From a virus, in the IMG/VR virus record IMGVR_UViG_3300027734_000134, positions 1 to 40,712 of that record: DNA of 40,712 nt; one strand, 5' to 3'. Every line of letters starts with the position of its first letter. The stretch's first letter is position 1. Made by a program: the position numbers and the translations under genes. Positions 32,562-40,712 of the stretch are shown in pieces. The notes beneath the pieces are model-generated. The model was not told the origin of the DNA. It was given only the letters and a program-made list of their open reading frames with translations, and did no database searches.

Positions 32562-33647
32562 ATGTCTTCTTTGTTAGAACAAGCAATTATTGACGCAACA
32601 GCACTTAAAGAAGCTGCACTTAAAAACGCAGAAGCTCAAGTCTTAGAAAGATATTCAACAGATGTAAAAGAAGCTTTAAAAAATCTTCTAGAACAAGAAG
32701 AAGGTTTTACTGAACCATCTGCTACAGAACCAACTGGAACAGGTACATCTGCTACTGGTATGGGTGGTGATCAAGCAATGGGTGGTGGTGCAAATATAAA
32801 AAATCAAGCACCATCAGCATTTAGAGATGGTCAAAAATTATGTGCTTGTCCAGAAGATAAAGAACAAGTAACAATTGATTTAAATCTTTCCGATATTGAA
32901 GATATGGCAAGTGAAGCAGGAATTCCAGTTGGTGGAAATATGCCAAACCCAGCTACACTAGGTCCAACTCCAAGCGCACAATCAGCAGGGCTTCAAGAAG
33001 AATATGAAGTTAATAAAGATGAGCTTTTAGATCTTTATGAAAAACTTACAGTTGATGCAAGAAACGTTCCTTATGGAAATATAGAGTATCCTGCAAATTC
33101 TCTTGAAGTTGAATACGCAAAAGATATTTCACTTGCAAAGAAAGCACAACTTGAAGCAGAGCAAGAAGCCTCAGAAGTTGTACAAGAAAACAATAAACTT
33201 ACAAAAGAAAATAAAATATTAGCAAGAAAACTTGATTCAGTTCAAAACAAACTTGCTAAAATTTCTGAAATTGCAGAAGCACTCGCAAACAGAGTTGAAG
33301 AGTACGAATCAGCAGTTTCAACACTTAAAGAGAGGCTTGATACAATAACAGTATCAAATGCCAAACTTTTATACAAAAACAAAGTATTGAATAGTAACTC
33401 CTTGAATGAGCGACAAAAATCTAAGATTGTCGAAGCACTATCCAATGCAGAATCATCAGATGAAGCAAAAACAATCTATCAAACACTTCAAAGCACCGTG
33501 TCGAGTGACAATAAAGTTGCTGCTCCAAAATCACTTAGCGAAGCAATAAATAGAACTTCATCAATCATTATGCAAACCAGACAAAACGATGCACCACCTC
33601 CAGTAATTGAGAGAATGCAAAGATTAGCTGGTATTAAAAATAAATAA
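32562..33647 (+). CDS. 22: prohead scaffolding core protein (T4 gp22-like)
   Basis: ATG 32562 behind TTGGAG gives 361 aa; a TTG at 32547 lies within that ribosome-binding site. It starts MSSLLEQAIIDATALKEAALKNAE with many charged residues, has a Gly/Thr/Ser-rich linker (residues ~50-90), a domain around DEQVTIDLNLSDIEDMA, and a long coiled coil (residues ~200-290). It lies directly before the major capsid gene, as gp22 does in T4 (269 aa), and would form the prohead core digested by the protease. Several (Leu/Ile)-x-Glu sites are present. Sequence similarity to T4 gp22 is weak, so the call leans on position and architecture. Confidence 0.72.
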   Translation: MSSLLEQAIIDATALKEAALKNAEAQVLERYSTDVKEALKNLLEQEEGFTEPSATEPTGTGTSATGMGGDQAMGGGANIKNQAPSAFRDGQKLCACPEDKEQVTIDLNLSDIEDMASEAGIPVGGNMPNPATLGPTPSAQSAGLQEEYEVNKDELLDLYEKLTVDARNVPYGNIEYPANSLEVEYAKDISLAKKAQLEAEQEASEVVQENNKLTKENKILARKLDSVQNKLAKISEIAEALANRVEEYESAVSTLKERLDTITVSNAKLLYKNKVLNSNSLNERQKSKIVEALSNAESSDEAKTIYQTLQSTVSSDNKVAAPKSLSEAINRTSSIIMQTRQNDAPPPVIERMQRLAGIKNK

Positions 33648-33666
33648 CATTTAAGGAGTTATTACT

Positions 33667-35361
33667 ATGTCTATTATTGAAAAATTGACAGAGGGTATGG
33701 TACAAAGAGATCTTCAAGCAGAAGGCTCAGCCCTCTTAGGAAAATGGGAAAGAACAGGTCTTCTTGAAGGAATTTCTTCAGAAAGAAATAAACACACAAT
33801 GGCTAGACTTCTTGAGAATCAAGCTAAAGAACTTCTTCGCGAGTCTAACTCAATGGCTGGCGGCGACGTAGAAGGTTTCGCAGCAGTTGCATTCCCAATC
33901 GTCCGCAGAGTATTCGCTGGTCTTATCGCCAACGACCTCGTATCAGTACAACCAATGAGCCTTCCATCTGGCCTCATCTTCTTCCTTGACTTCAAAGTCT
34001 CTGACAGCAACGGTGCTCCAAGACTTGGTTACGGATCAAATGATTCCCTCTACGGTGGTGGTGTCCTTGGTCAACAAATCACTGGCGGTGTTTCACTCAC
34101 TGGTGTAAATGCTGAGAAAGGCTTCTATAACATGAACAATGGTTATACATCACCAACAGGTTCCTTTACTATAAGTTCAGTATCAAGCGTACATGGTCCA
34201 GCTATATTTGGTGCAACAGAAGCTGGTGATAAACTTGTAAGATTTGACCCAGACTTTGTTTCTGGTACAACTTACTTCCAAGTTCTTGATTTAACTATGG
34301 CCGATCTTACTCTCTTTAACAAGCAAGATTTGGTAGCTGCTGTTCTTTCTGGAACCGTCGCTCAACTATCAAGCTCAATACAAGTTCGTCGCTTAACAAC
34401 ACGCCCAAGTGATAGCGTACTTCGTGTTGTAGTATCAAAAGAGTCTTCATTCAGCTCAGTAGCTGCTGCAACTTTGACTTTAACTGCACCAGTAATTGAT
34501 CCATTCGGTACAACAGTAGCCGCTGGCGCAACCAATGCTCTTGGTGCAATTGCTGGTCAAGGTACATGGGGTCTTGAAGGCAACGCAAACATTCCAGAAA
34601 TTGACATTCGTGTTGATTCAATCAGCATCACCGCTGTAACCAAGAAACTCAAAGCAAAATGGACACCAGAACTTGGTCAAGACCTTAATGCTTACCACAA
34701 TCTTGATGCAGAAGTTGAGCTTACCTCAATTCTTTCAGAACAAATCGGTCTTGAAATAGACCGTGAAATTCTTGAAGACCTCATCAAAGGTGCAACCGCT
34801 GGTACATTCTACTGGTCAAGATCTCCAGGTCTTTTCGTCAATAGAACAACTGGTGCCGAAATTGGTGCATCAGCTAGAGCACCAGACTTCACAGGTACTG
34901 TCTCGAATTGGTATGAAACTCTCATTGAAACAATCAATGATGTATCAGCTCAAATCCACAGAAAGACTCTCCGTGGTGGTGCAAACTTCCTCGTATGCGG
35001 TCCAGAAACTGCAAATATTCTTGAGTTCACATCTGGCTTCAGAGCTAAAGTAACTCACGAAGACGAGAAAGGCGAGGTTGGCGCAGTTAATGTTGGTTCA
35101 ATCTCCAAGAAATGGGACGTTTACGTTGATCCATACTTCCTTCGTAACGTAATCCTCATTGGTCGCAAAGGTTCCAGTTTCCTTGAATCTGGTTATGTCT
35201 ATGCTCCATACGTTCCACTACAAGTCACTCCTACCATCTTTGGTACTGAGGACTTCGTACCACGCAAAGGCGTAATGACACGTTACGCTAAGAAAATGGT
35301 TAAACCAGACCTTTACGGCTTGGTCATTATCCGTGGTCTTCTTGGTGAGAGCGGTTCTTGA
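33667..35361 (+). CDS. 23: major capsid protein (T4 gp23-like)
   Basis: This 564-aa protein begins 19 bp after the scaffold stop behind a strong AAGGAG (33653-33658). The sequence fits T4-like gp23: GDVEGFAAVAFPIVRRVFAGLIANDLVSVQPM, the FLDFKVSDSN region, KLKAKWTPELGQDLNAYHNLDAEVELTSILSEQI and YVYAPYVPL. An N-terminal propeptide is expected to be removed by the protease; LRE at residues 57-59 is a good (Leu/Ile)-x-Glu site, just before SNSMAGGDVEGF. Its codons are clearly more G+C-rich than the rest of the window, as expected for a very highly expressed protein. A strong terminator follows. Confidence 0.96.
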   Translation: MSIIEKLTEGMVQRDLQAEGSALLGKWERTGLLEGISSERNKHTMARLLENQAKELLRESNSMAGGDVEGFAAVAFPIVRRVFAGLIANDLVSVQPMSLPSGLIFFLDFKVSDSNGAPRLGYGSNDSLYGGGVLGQQITGGVSLTGVNAEKGFYNMNNGYTSPTGSFTISSVSSVHGPAIFGATEAGDKLVRFDPDFVSGTTYFQVLDLTMADLTLFNKQDLVAAVLSGTVAQLSSSIQVRRLTTRPSDSVLRVVVSKESSFSSVAAATLTLTAPVIDPFGTTVAAGATNALGAIAGQGTWGLEGNANIPEIDIRVDSISITAVTKKLKAKWTPELGQDLNAYHNLDAEVELTSILSEQIGLEIDREILEDLIKGATAGTFYWSRSPGLFVNRTTGAEIGASARAPDFTGTVSNWYETLIETINDVSAQIHRKTLRGGANFLVCGPETANILEFTSGFRAKVTHEDEKGEVGAVNVGSISKKWDVYVDPYFLRNVILIGRKGSSFLESGYVYAPYVPLQVTPTIFGTEDFVPRKGVMTRYAKKMVKPDLYGLVIIRGLLGESGS

Positions 35362-35380
35362 TAGAACAGCCTAATTAGGC

Positions 35381-35423
35381 AAAGAAGCCCCCCATTCCGA
35401 AAGGTTTGGGGGGTTTTCTTTAT
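35381..35423 (+). terminator. strong intrinsic terminator after major capsid gene
   Basis: CCCCCCA (35388-35394) pairs with TGGGGGG (35407-35413), extended outward by A-T and G-U pairs, with T-rich sequence following. This is the strongest terminator in the window. Confidence 0.88.
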
Positions 35424-35426
35424 TTA

Positions 35427-35437
35427 CAACTATTTAA
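35427..35437 (+). promoter_or_regulatory. candidate late promoter element
   Basis: CAACTATTTAA (35427-35437) differs by one base from the ACTATTTAT core. It lies just after the capsid terminator and 22 bp before the gp13 ATG, with GAGGAG between. Inferred promoter. Confidence 0.35.
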
Positions 35438-35459
35438 AGTATTGAGGAGTATTTTTTGA

Positions 35460-36749
35460 ATGGCAGTTCCAACCCTAACTCCTGCATCTACATTAAGCGC
35501 AGTTGTTTTACCATCAAGCGGAAATCCTGCTGATGTTTCTTTATCCTTACCTTTAGGAATTTATTCATCAAATACTAACTTTCTTTCTGGTGCAGCAGAC
35601 CAAGTTGCTTTTGTTTATAAAAGACTTGGTGGTGATGTATTAGATATTGAATTAACAACAGGTAATGTTTATGCGGCTTACGAAGAAGCAGTATTAGAAT
35701 ATTCTTATCTTGTTAATCTTCATCAATCAATTAACTCTCTTCCTACAATGTTGGGAGCAGCTACTGGTTCATTTAATCAAGATGGTGAGTTTGTTGCTGG
35801 TTCAGCTTTAGCTGGTCAAGCTCCACAATTAGCTTATCCAAAATATAACCTTCATTATGCTTCAAGATATGGCGATGCATTTTCTACAGAGGCTGGTATT
35901 GGTGGAATAGAACCAATCTATTCAGCTTCAGTACCTATTGTGCCGTTTGTACAAGATTATGATTTGCAAGCAATAATTGAATCTTCTTCTTTAAGTAATT
36001 ACGATCCTATTACTGGCGGTCCAGTTCCATATTCTGGTTCTGTTGGAAATAAAAGAGTTATTATTAGAAGGGTATTTTATAAAACTCCAAACTCAATGTG
36101 GAGATTTTTTGGATATTATGGTGGGTTAAATGCTATTGGTAATCTTTCATCTTATGGTCAATATGCAGATGATAGCACATTTGAAGTAATCCCAACATGG
36201 CACAACAAACTTCAAGCTATGGCATATGAAACAGCTATTTACACAAGAAACTCTCACTTTTCTTATGAGATTAGAAACAATAAAATAAGATTTTTTCCAC
36301 AACCAACAGATATAGGTATTACAAATTATTGGGTTGAATTTTCAATTACAAACCAATCTAATCCTTGGGAAACAACATCTGGCTCTGCTGATGATACTGT
36401 TGGAGGCGTAAATAATATGAATACTCTTCCATTTGCTAATATACCTTATAATAATATAAATTCAATTGGTAAACAATGGATTAGAAGATATGCTCTTGCA
36501 ATTTGCAAAGAGATGCTTGGACATATTAGATCTAAATTTAGTACAATTCCAATTCCTGGCGAAAGTGTAACTTTAAATGGTGCTGCTTTAATGTCAGAAG
36601 GAAAGGAAGAAAGAAAAGAGTTAAAGGAAGAACTTAATAAGATTCTTGAACAAATCACTTATCATAAACTTGCTGAGTCTGAAGCTAAAATGGCTGATGA
36701 TATGCAAAAGGTTAGTCAAAAAATTCCTATCCTCATTTATACAGGTTGA
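35460..36749 (+). CDS. 13: neck protein (T4 gp13-like, head completion)
   Basis: This 429-aa protein shows VAFVYKRLGGDVLDIELTTGNVYAAYEEAVLEY at residues ~48-80, matching the T4 gp13 opening (an RRLG-x-P-like motif, then a helix packed with conserved Tyr/Ala/Leu). The long C-terminal helix IRRYALAICKEMLGHIRSKF, and IPGESVTLNGAALMSEGKEERKELKEEL, also fit gp13-like neck proteins. T4 gp13 is 309 aa; the extra length lies mostly in the middle (residues ~110-200). The protein would cap the filled head with gp14. GAGGAG precedes ATG 35460. Confidence 0.7.
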   Translation: MAVPTLTPASTLSAVVLPSSGNPADVSLSLPLGIYSSNTNFLSGAADQVAFVYKRLGGDVLDIELTTGNVYAAYEEAVLEYSYLVNLHQSINSLPTMLGAATGSFNQDGEFVAGSALAGQAPQLAYPKYNLHYASRYGDAFSTEAGIGGIEPIYSASVPIVPFVQDYDLQAIIESSSLSNYDPITGGPVPYSGSVGNKRVIIRRVFYKTPNSMWRFFGYYGGLNAIGNLSSYGQYADDSTFEVIPTWHNKLQAMAYETAIYTRNSHFSYEIRNNKIRFFPQPTDIGITNYWVEFSITNQSNPWETTSGSADDTVGGVNNMNTLPFANIPYNNINSIGKQWIRRYALAICKEMLGHIRSKFSTIPIPGESVTLNGAALMSEGKEERKELKEELNKILEQITYHKLAESEAKMADDMQKVSQKIPILIYTG

Positions 36750-36759
36750 TAAATAAATA

Positions 36760-37668
36760 ATGTCAAATATTTTAAAAGAAATAGAATTCCAACCATCAAC
36801 AATAGAAACAATAGATTTTGCTGTATTTGAATGGTTAAATGAGAAGATGAATATTCATTCTACAACCAATGAAGGATGGAGAAAAGTCCCAGTTATTTGG
36901 ACTTCAGCAGAAAGAGCACATCAAATAAAGAATGACCAAGATATTCGCGATTCTTCTGGTATGTTGAAGTATCCAATTATAACATTGGAAAGAACAACTA
37001 TAAATAAAGACCCACAGAAAAAAGGTTCAGTACCAGCAAACATAAGAGATATAAATGATGAAAAAGGTGGCACTATTACAATAGCAAGAAGAATACAACA
37101 AGATAAAACTTCTAATTTTCAAAATGCTGATTTAAATAAGTTACTTGGTGCTAATCAAAATATTAAAAGAGGAAACTCAAGAACTTTACAGAATAAAGCT
37201 GGTTTGTATGAATTAAGAGATCAAAGATCTTTATCTAATAAAAAAGTTGTTTATGAAACTGTAACAATACCAATTCCTGTCCATGTAACTGTTATGTATA
37301 ATATCTTTATTAAAACAGAATATGTACAACAAATGAACGAGATAATAACTCCATTTTTTACTAAAAACGGAAACACAAGATCAATAATATTAAATAAAGA
37401 TAATCATAGATTTGAAGCATTTATGAATGGAGATTTTACACAAGAAAATAACTATTCATCTTTAAATGAAGAAAGAAAAGTTTATGGTTCTAAAATAAGT
37501 TTAGAGGTTCTTGGAAAACTAATCGGATCTGATGTTAATCAAGATAGACCAAAAATTGTTATAAGAGAAAATGCAGTTGAGTTTAAATTTCCAAGAGAAA
37601 GTGTAGTATTTGGCGATCAAATTGAAGGATTAGATATAAATAAAAATAAACGTAAATTAGTAGAATAG
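36760..37668 (+). CDS. 15: tail completion protein (T4 gp15-like)
   Basis: This 302-aa protein follows the T4 gp15 layout: WRKVPVIWTSAERAHQIK, ILKYPIITLERTTIN-like KYPIITLER, then KKVVYETVTIPIPVHVTVMYNIFIKTEYVQQMNEIITPF (residues ~165-205), ending VEFKFPRESVVFG. The two conserved motifs PVIWTS and the PIPVHVT/YVQQMNEI strand-helix pair are the strongest evidence. gp15 sits at the top of the tail tube and sheath and joins the tail to the neck. It lies between gp13 and the sheath gene, which supports the call. It is close to T4 gp15 in size (272 aa). Confidence 0.72.
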   Translation: MSNILKEIEFQPSTIETIDFAVFEWLNEKMNIHSTTNEGWRKVPVIWTSAERAHQIKNDQDIRDSSGMLKYPIITLERTTINKDPQKKGSVPANIRDINDEKGGTITIARRIQQDKTSNFQNADLNKLLGANQNIKRGNSRTLQNKAGLYELRDQRSLSNKKVVYETVTIPIPVHVTVMYNIFIKTEYVQQMNEIITPFFTKNGNTRSIILNKDNHRFEAFMNGDFTQENNYSSLNEERKVYGSKISLEVLGKLIGSDVNQDRPKIVIRENAVEFKFPRESVVFGDQIEGLDINKNKRKLVE

Positions 37669-37686
37669 TGCTTTTACAATATAATA

Positions 37687-37697
37687 TTACTATTTAT
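37687..37697 (+). promoter_or_regulatory. candidate late promoter element
   Basis: TTACTATTTAT (37687-37697) is 35 bp upstream of the sheath ATG, with AGGGAG (37718-37723) between. It is the same element as at 32515. Inferred promoter for the sheath-tube unit. Confidence 0.42.
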
Positions 37698-37732
37698 TTA
37701 TGATTATAATAAAATACAGGGAGTGATTAACA

Positions 37733-40600
37733 ATGTCAGTATCAAAATTTAAGTTTGTATCACCTGGCGTTTTCGTAAAAGAATTCGACAATTCACAAAT
37801 TGCTGCTGGTGCCGTAGGCGTAGGACCAACCATAATTGGCCGTCTTGAAAGAGGACCAGCAATGCGACCAGTTCGCCTAGGCTCAATGTCAGACTTTGTT
37901 GAGATATTCGGCAACCCAGTAGCTGGTAGAGTTTCAAATGATTGTTGGAGAGATGGCAATTACGCTGCTCCAACTTACGCTGCTTATGCAATACAAGCTT
38001 GGTTAAGAAATACTCCATCTGTAAACGTCATAAGACTTCTTGGAGCCGAGCACATAAATGCGACAGACGATACAGGTAAAGCAGGATGGAAAGTAAATAA
38101 CCCAAGTACCGCTGGTAACTCTGGTGGTGCTTATGGTTTGTTTCTTGTAAACTCTGGTTCAACAAATCTTACTGGCACACTAGCAGCAGTATGGTACTTA
38201 ACAACTGGCTCTATTGCTCTCACTGGTACATTAGCAGCAGGTACTGAAGCTTTCCAAGGCTCAAATACACTCTTCAAGAGTGATGGAGAAAACTCAGAAT
38301 TCAAAGTTGTACTACTTGACGGTGGTGGTAATCAAGCTTTAAAAACTTCATTTAATTTTAACAAAGAAAGTAATAAATATATTCGTGATGTTTTTAACAC
38401 AAATGCTTCTTTAACTAATTCTAGTATTACAAGAACAAGCAATCTTAAAACTTATTGGTTAGGTGAAACATTTGATAGATCAGCATCAGAATATGTTACA
38501 AATACAACCGCTGGTACAGTATATGGTTTCGTAGCACCATTAGCAGCTAATACTAATTCGTCTTTAAAGTCTCATGGTGGTTATTTTAGAACTGGAATGA
38601 AAAAATCTAAAACAGGTTGGTTCTTCAGCCAAGATCTAGGGTTTGATACTTCCTCATATTCTCCAACTAATATGACAAAACTTTTTAGATTTATCACTGT
38701 TGACTCTGGTGAGTGGGAATCAAAGAATCTTAAGATTGCAATTTCAGATATAAAAGGTCCAAGAACAAATTATGAACAATACGGTACATTCTCTGTAGAA
38801 ATCAGAAGAGCAAATGATACCGATTTAAATCCACAAATAATTGAAAGATTTACAAATTTAAATCTAAACCCAGCTTCTGAAAATTATATTGCAAGAAAGA
38901 TAGGTGATAGATTTATTGAATGGAGCGATACCGAAAAGAGATATAGAGAGTTTGGTAACTATCCAAATCTTTCAAGATACGTTTATGTAGAAATGAATCA
39001 AGAAGTAGACAATGCTTTGACTGATCCAAAATTACTTCCATTTGGTTTCTATGGCCCTGTAAGATTCAAACAACTTCAAGTTCTTGGAACTGGTTCTACT
39101 GCTACTCCATCAAACACTTTCGTTGTAGCTTCTGGTTCACAAAACCAAGCTGGTGCATCTAAGTTCTTAAAAATTACAGGAAGCATAACAAATACATTTG
39201 ACGCAAAATTCCTATTTCCAGCACCAGCTTTAAGAGTATCAGCTTCAGCAGAGAAACTTAACGATTATACAAAAGCTTACTTTGGTTATGATGTAACTTT
39301 GAAAGCTACAAAGACTGAGGTTGATAAATCATATGTTGATTATGTAAGAATGGCCCCAAGTTTCTATAGCAATGATCCAGATTCTACCAATATTGAAAGC
39401 AATAGAGAATTCTCTTTCTATTTCACATTAGATGATATATCTGGCTCTTCTACTGATGGTGCAGTATATACTTCTGGAAGCAGAGTTGCTGGTACTTCAA
39501 TAACTGCAAATGGTTATGTAAATCAATTAACTACACTAACTTCTTCTGCTGGTTATGAAGCAGTTTTGAGTGCTGGTTTCAACAAATTTGTTGCTCCATT
39601 GGTTGGAGGCTTTGATGGTCTTGATATAACAGAAACTGATGCATTTAGAAACTCACAATTCAATGGTACAGAAACTGAACTTAATAGCTATGAGTTATAT
39701 ACACTCCGTAGAGCAGTTGATACAGTAGCAGACCCAGAATTAATAGTCACAGATATAATTGCAATGCCAGGAGTTACAAACACTAATGTAACTACTCATA
39801 TGGTTACAACAGCAGAGAATCGTGCTGACTGTATGGCTATTATTGATCTACCAAGCTATAGACCAGATTCTGAAGGTCAGATTACAACTTCTGATAGATT
39901 AGGTGGTACAGTTGATTCTGTTGTTACTGATCTAAAACGTAGAAGCTTTAATTCAAGTTATGGTGCAACCTACTATCCTTGGGTACAAATCAGAGATACT
40001 ATAAGTAATCAAAACGTATGGGTTCCACCATCAGTTGTTGCTCTAGGTGCTCTTTCTTATGGTCAAGCATCACAAGAACTTTGGTTTGCTCCAGCAGGAT
40101 TTACCAGAGGTGGTTTAAGCGAAGGTCGTGGCGGTGTTCCAGTATTAGCTGTAGCACAAAGACTTAACTCAAGAGAACGTGATTTGCTATATGAAGCTAA
40201 TATCAACCCAATTGCACAATTCCCAGCAGAAGGCATTGTAATCTTTGGTCAAAAGACTCTTCAAGTTACACCATCTGCACTTGATAGAATTAACGTTCGT
40301 AGATTAATGATCTACTTGAAGAGAGAGATTTCAACAATCGCTTCAACACTTCTCTTTGATCAAAACGTTTCTTCTACATGGTCAAGATTTAAGTCACAAG
40401 TAGAACCATTCTTAGAGAGCGTTAAATCTAGACTTGGTATAACTGAATACAGATTGATTCTTGATAGTACAACAACAACCCCAGATCTTGTCGATAGAAA
40501 TATTCTCTACGCAAAGATTTACTTAAGACCAGCTAGAGCAATTGAATTTATTGCAATTGACTTTAATATTTCAAGTTCTGGTGCATCATTTGCAGACTAA
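37733..40600 (+). CDS. 18: tail sheath protein (T4 gp18-like), enlarged
   Basis: This 955-aa protein starts VSKFKFVSPGVFVKEFDNSQ, then GVGPTIIGRLERGPAMRPVRLGSMSDF, the hallmark N-terminus of T4-like sheath proteins. The C-terminal domain (GLSEGRGGVPVLAVAQRLNSRERDLLYEANINPIAQFPAEGIVIFGQKTLQ, RINVRRLMIYLKREIS) is also clear. Sheath subunits contract to push the tube through the cell envelope. T4 gp18 is 659 aa; the extra ~300 residues lie between about residues 120 and 600 and look like inserted surface domains. AGGGAG precedes the ATG. The N-terminal part is more G+C-rich, as expected for high expression. Confidence 0.95.
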   Translation: MSVSKFKFVSPGVFVKEFDNSQIAAGAVGVGPTIIGRLERGPAMRPVRLGSMSDFVEIFGNPVAGRVSNDCWRDGNYAAPTYAAYAIQAWLRNTPSVNVIRLLGAEHINATDDTGKAGWKVNNPSTAGNSGGAYGLFLVNSGSTNLTGTLAAVWYLTTGSIALTGTLAAGTEAFQGSNTLFKSDGENSEFKVVLLDGGGNQALKTSFNFNKESNKYIRDVFNTNASLTNSSITRTSNLKTYWLGETFDRSASEYVTNTTAGTVYGFVAPLAANTNSSLKSHGGYFRTGMKKSKTGWFFSQDLGFDTSSYSPTNMTKLFRFITVDSGEWESKNLKIAISDIKGPRTNYEQYGTFSVEIRRANDTDLNPQIIERFTNLNLNPASENYIARKIGDRFIEWSDTEKRYREFGNYPNLSRYVYVEMNQEVDNALTDPKLLPFGFYGPVRFKQLQVLGTGSTATPSNTFVVASGSQNQAGASKFLKITGSITNTFDAKFLFPAPALRVSASAEKLNDYTKAYFGYDVTLKATKTEVDKSYVDYVRMAPSFYSNDPDSTNIESNREFSFYFTLDDISGSSTDGAVYTSGSRVAGTSITANGYVNQLTTLTSSAGYEAVLSAGFNKFVAPLVGGFDGLDITETDAFRNSQFNGTETELNSYELYTLRRAVDTVADPELIVTDIIAMPGVTNTNVTTHMVTTAENRADCMAIIDLPSYRPDSEGQITTSDRLGGTVDSVVTDLKRRSFNSSYGATYYPWVQIRDTISNQNVWVPPSVVALGALSYGQASQELWFAPAGFTRGGLSEGRGGVPVLAVAQRLNSRERDLLYEANINPIAQFPAEGIVIFGQKTLQVTPSALDRINVRRLMIYLKREISTIASTLLFDQNVSSTWSRFKSQVEPFLESVKSRLGITEYRLILDSTTTTPDLVDRNILYAKIYLRPARAIEFIAIDFNISSSGASFAD

Positions 40601-40633
40601 TACTAATTACAATATATTAGGGAGAAATAAGTA

Positions 40634-40712
40634 ATGGCAACATTTTGGAGTTCAGCACAGGTAGAACCAAAAAGAAAGTTTAAATTTTTAGTACAATTCA
40701 ATCCAATAAGTG
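40634..40712 (+). CDS. 19: tail tube protein (T4 gp19-like), 5' end only
   Basis: ATG 40634 follows AGGGAG (40619-40624). The visible 26 residues are MATFWSSAQVEPKRKFKF followed by LVQFNPIS. This N-terminus and its place directly after the sheath gene fit the T4-like tail tube protein, which stacks as hexamers inside the sheath. The gene runs off the window end, so the length and C-terminus cannot be judged. Confidence 0.75.
   Translation, partial: MATFWSSAQVEPKRKFKFLVQFNPIS

Noticed and set aside
1-40712. tRNA genes, integrase, attachment sites
   Set aside because: No cloverleaf-like segment, CCA end, recombinase motif or boundary repeats were seen in the gaps; a tRNA scan could not be run.

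Overview
The window looks like the late/structural part of an AT-rich, T4-like myovirus genome, most likely an uncultured aquatic phage. All supported genes lie on the + strand. They are tightly packed, often with 1-23 bp overlaps, and I see no bacterial chromosomal genes, tRNAs, integrase or CRISPR. The T4-type core is recognisable: primase (gp61), recombination nuclease/ATPase (gp47/gp46), large terminase (gp17), portal (gp20), prohead protease (gp21), scaffold (gp22), major capsid (gp23), neck proteins (gp13, gp14), tail completion (gp15), sheath (gp18) and the start of the tube gene (gp19).

Layout. 1-9239: large virion-type proteins of unknown role, including two neighbours sharing a C-terminal domain. 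9246-14471: DNA metabolism, with a RuvC-like resolvase, a CHC2/TOPRIM primase, a GIY-YIG homing endonuclease and a single-polypeptide Mre11-Rad50 (gp47-gp46) fusion. 14475-17250: accessory genes, with a spanin-like membrane pair, a conserved unknown, an aminoacyl-tRNA-protein transferase (ATE/Bpt)-like protein, a zinc-ribbon protein and a small protein with a candidate capsid-targeting leader. 17250-24228: the packaging and head-assembly block (unknown, terminase, portal, three unknowns, a 36-aa ORF, protease, small head-type protein). 24318-26171: a conserved unknown, a candidate internal head protein and a bS21 ribosomal protein homologue. 26176-32460: fibre/appendage cassette of modular beta-rich proteins, with gp14 embedded in it and a PA14-like protein at its end. 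32562-40712: scaffold, major capsid, strong terminator, gp13, gp15, sheath, and the 5' end of the tube gene.

How it works together: resolvase, primase and Mre11-Rad50 would support recombination-dependent replication and resolve branched concatemers. The terminase then packages DNA through the portal into a prohead built on the scaffold and matured by the protease. Neck and tail-completion proteins join the head to the contractile tail. Longer intergenic gaps carry a recurring ACTATTTAT / TACTACTTATA element just upstream of structural genes, a candidate late promoter, and several hold clear intrinsic terminators.

Most notable: the ATE-like gene; the viral bS21; the Mre11-Rad50 fusion; and a 12-bp perfect inverted repeat that would hide the start codon of the homing endonuclease gene, with the ribosome-binding site and a promoter-like element in its loop. 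All assignments are by reading the sequence; no database search was run.
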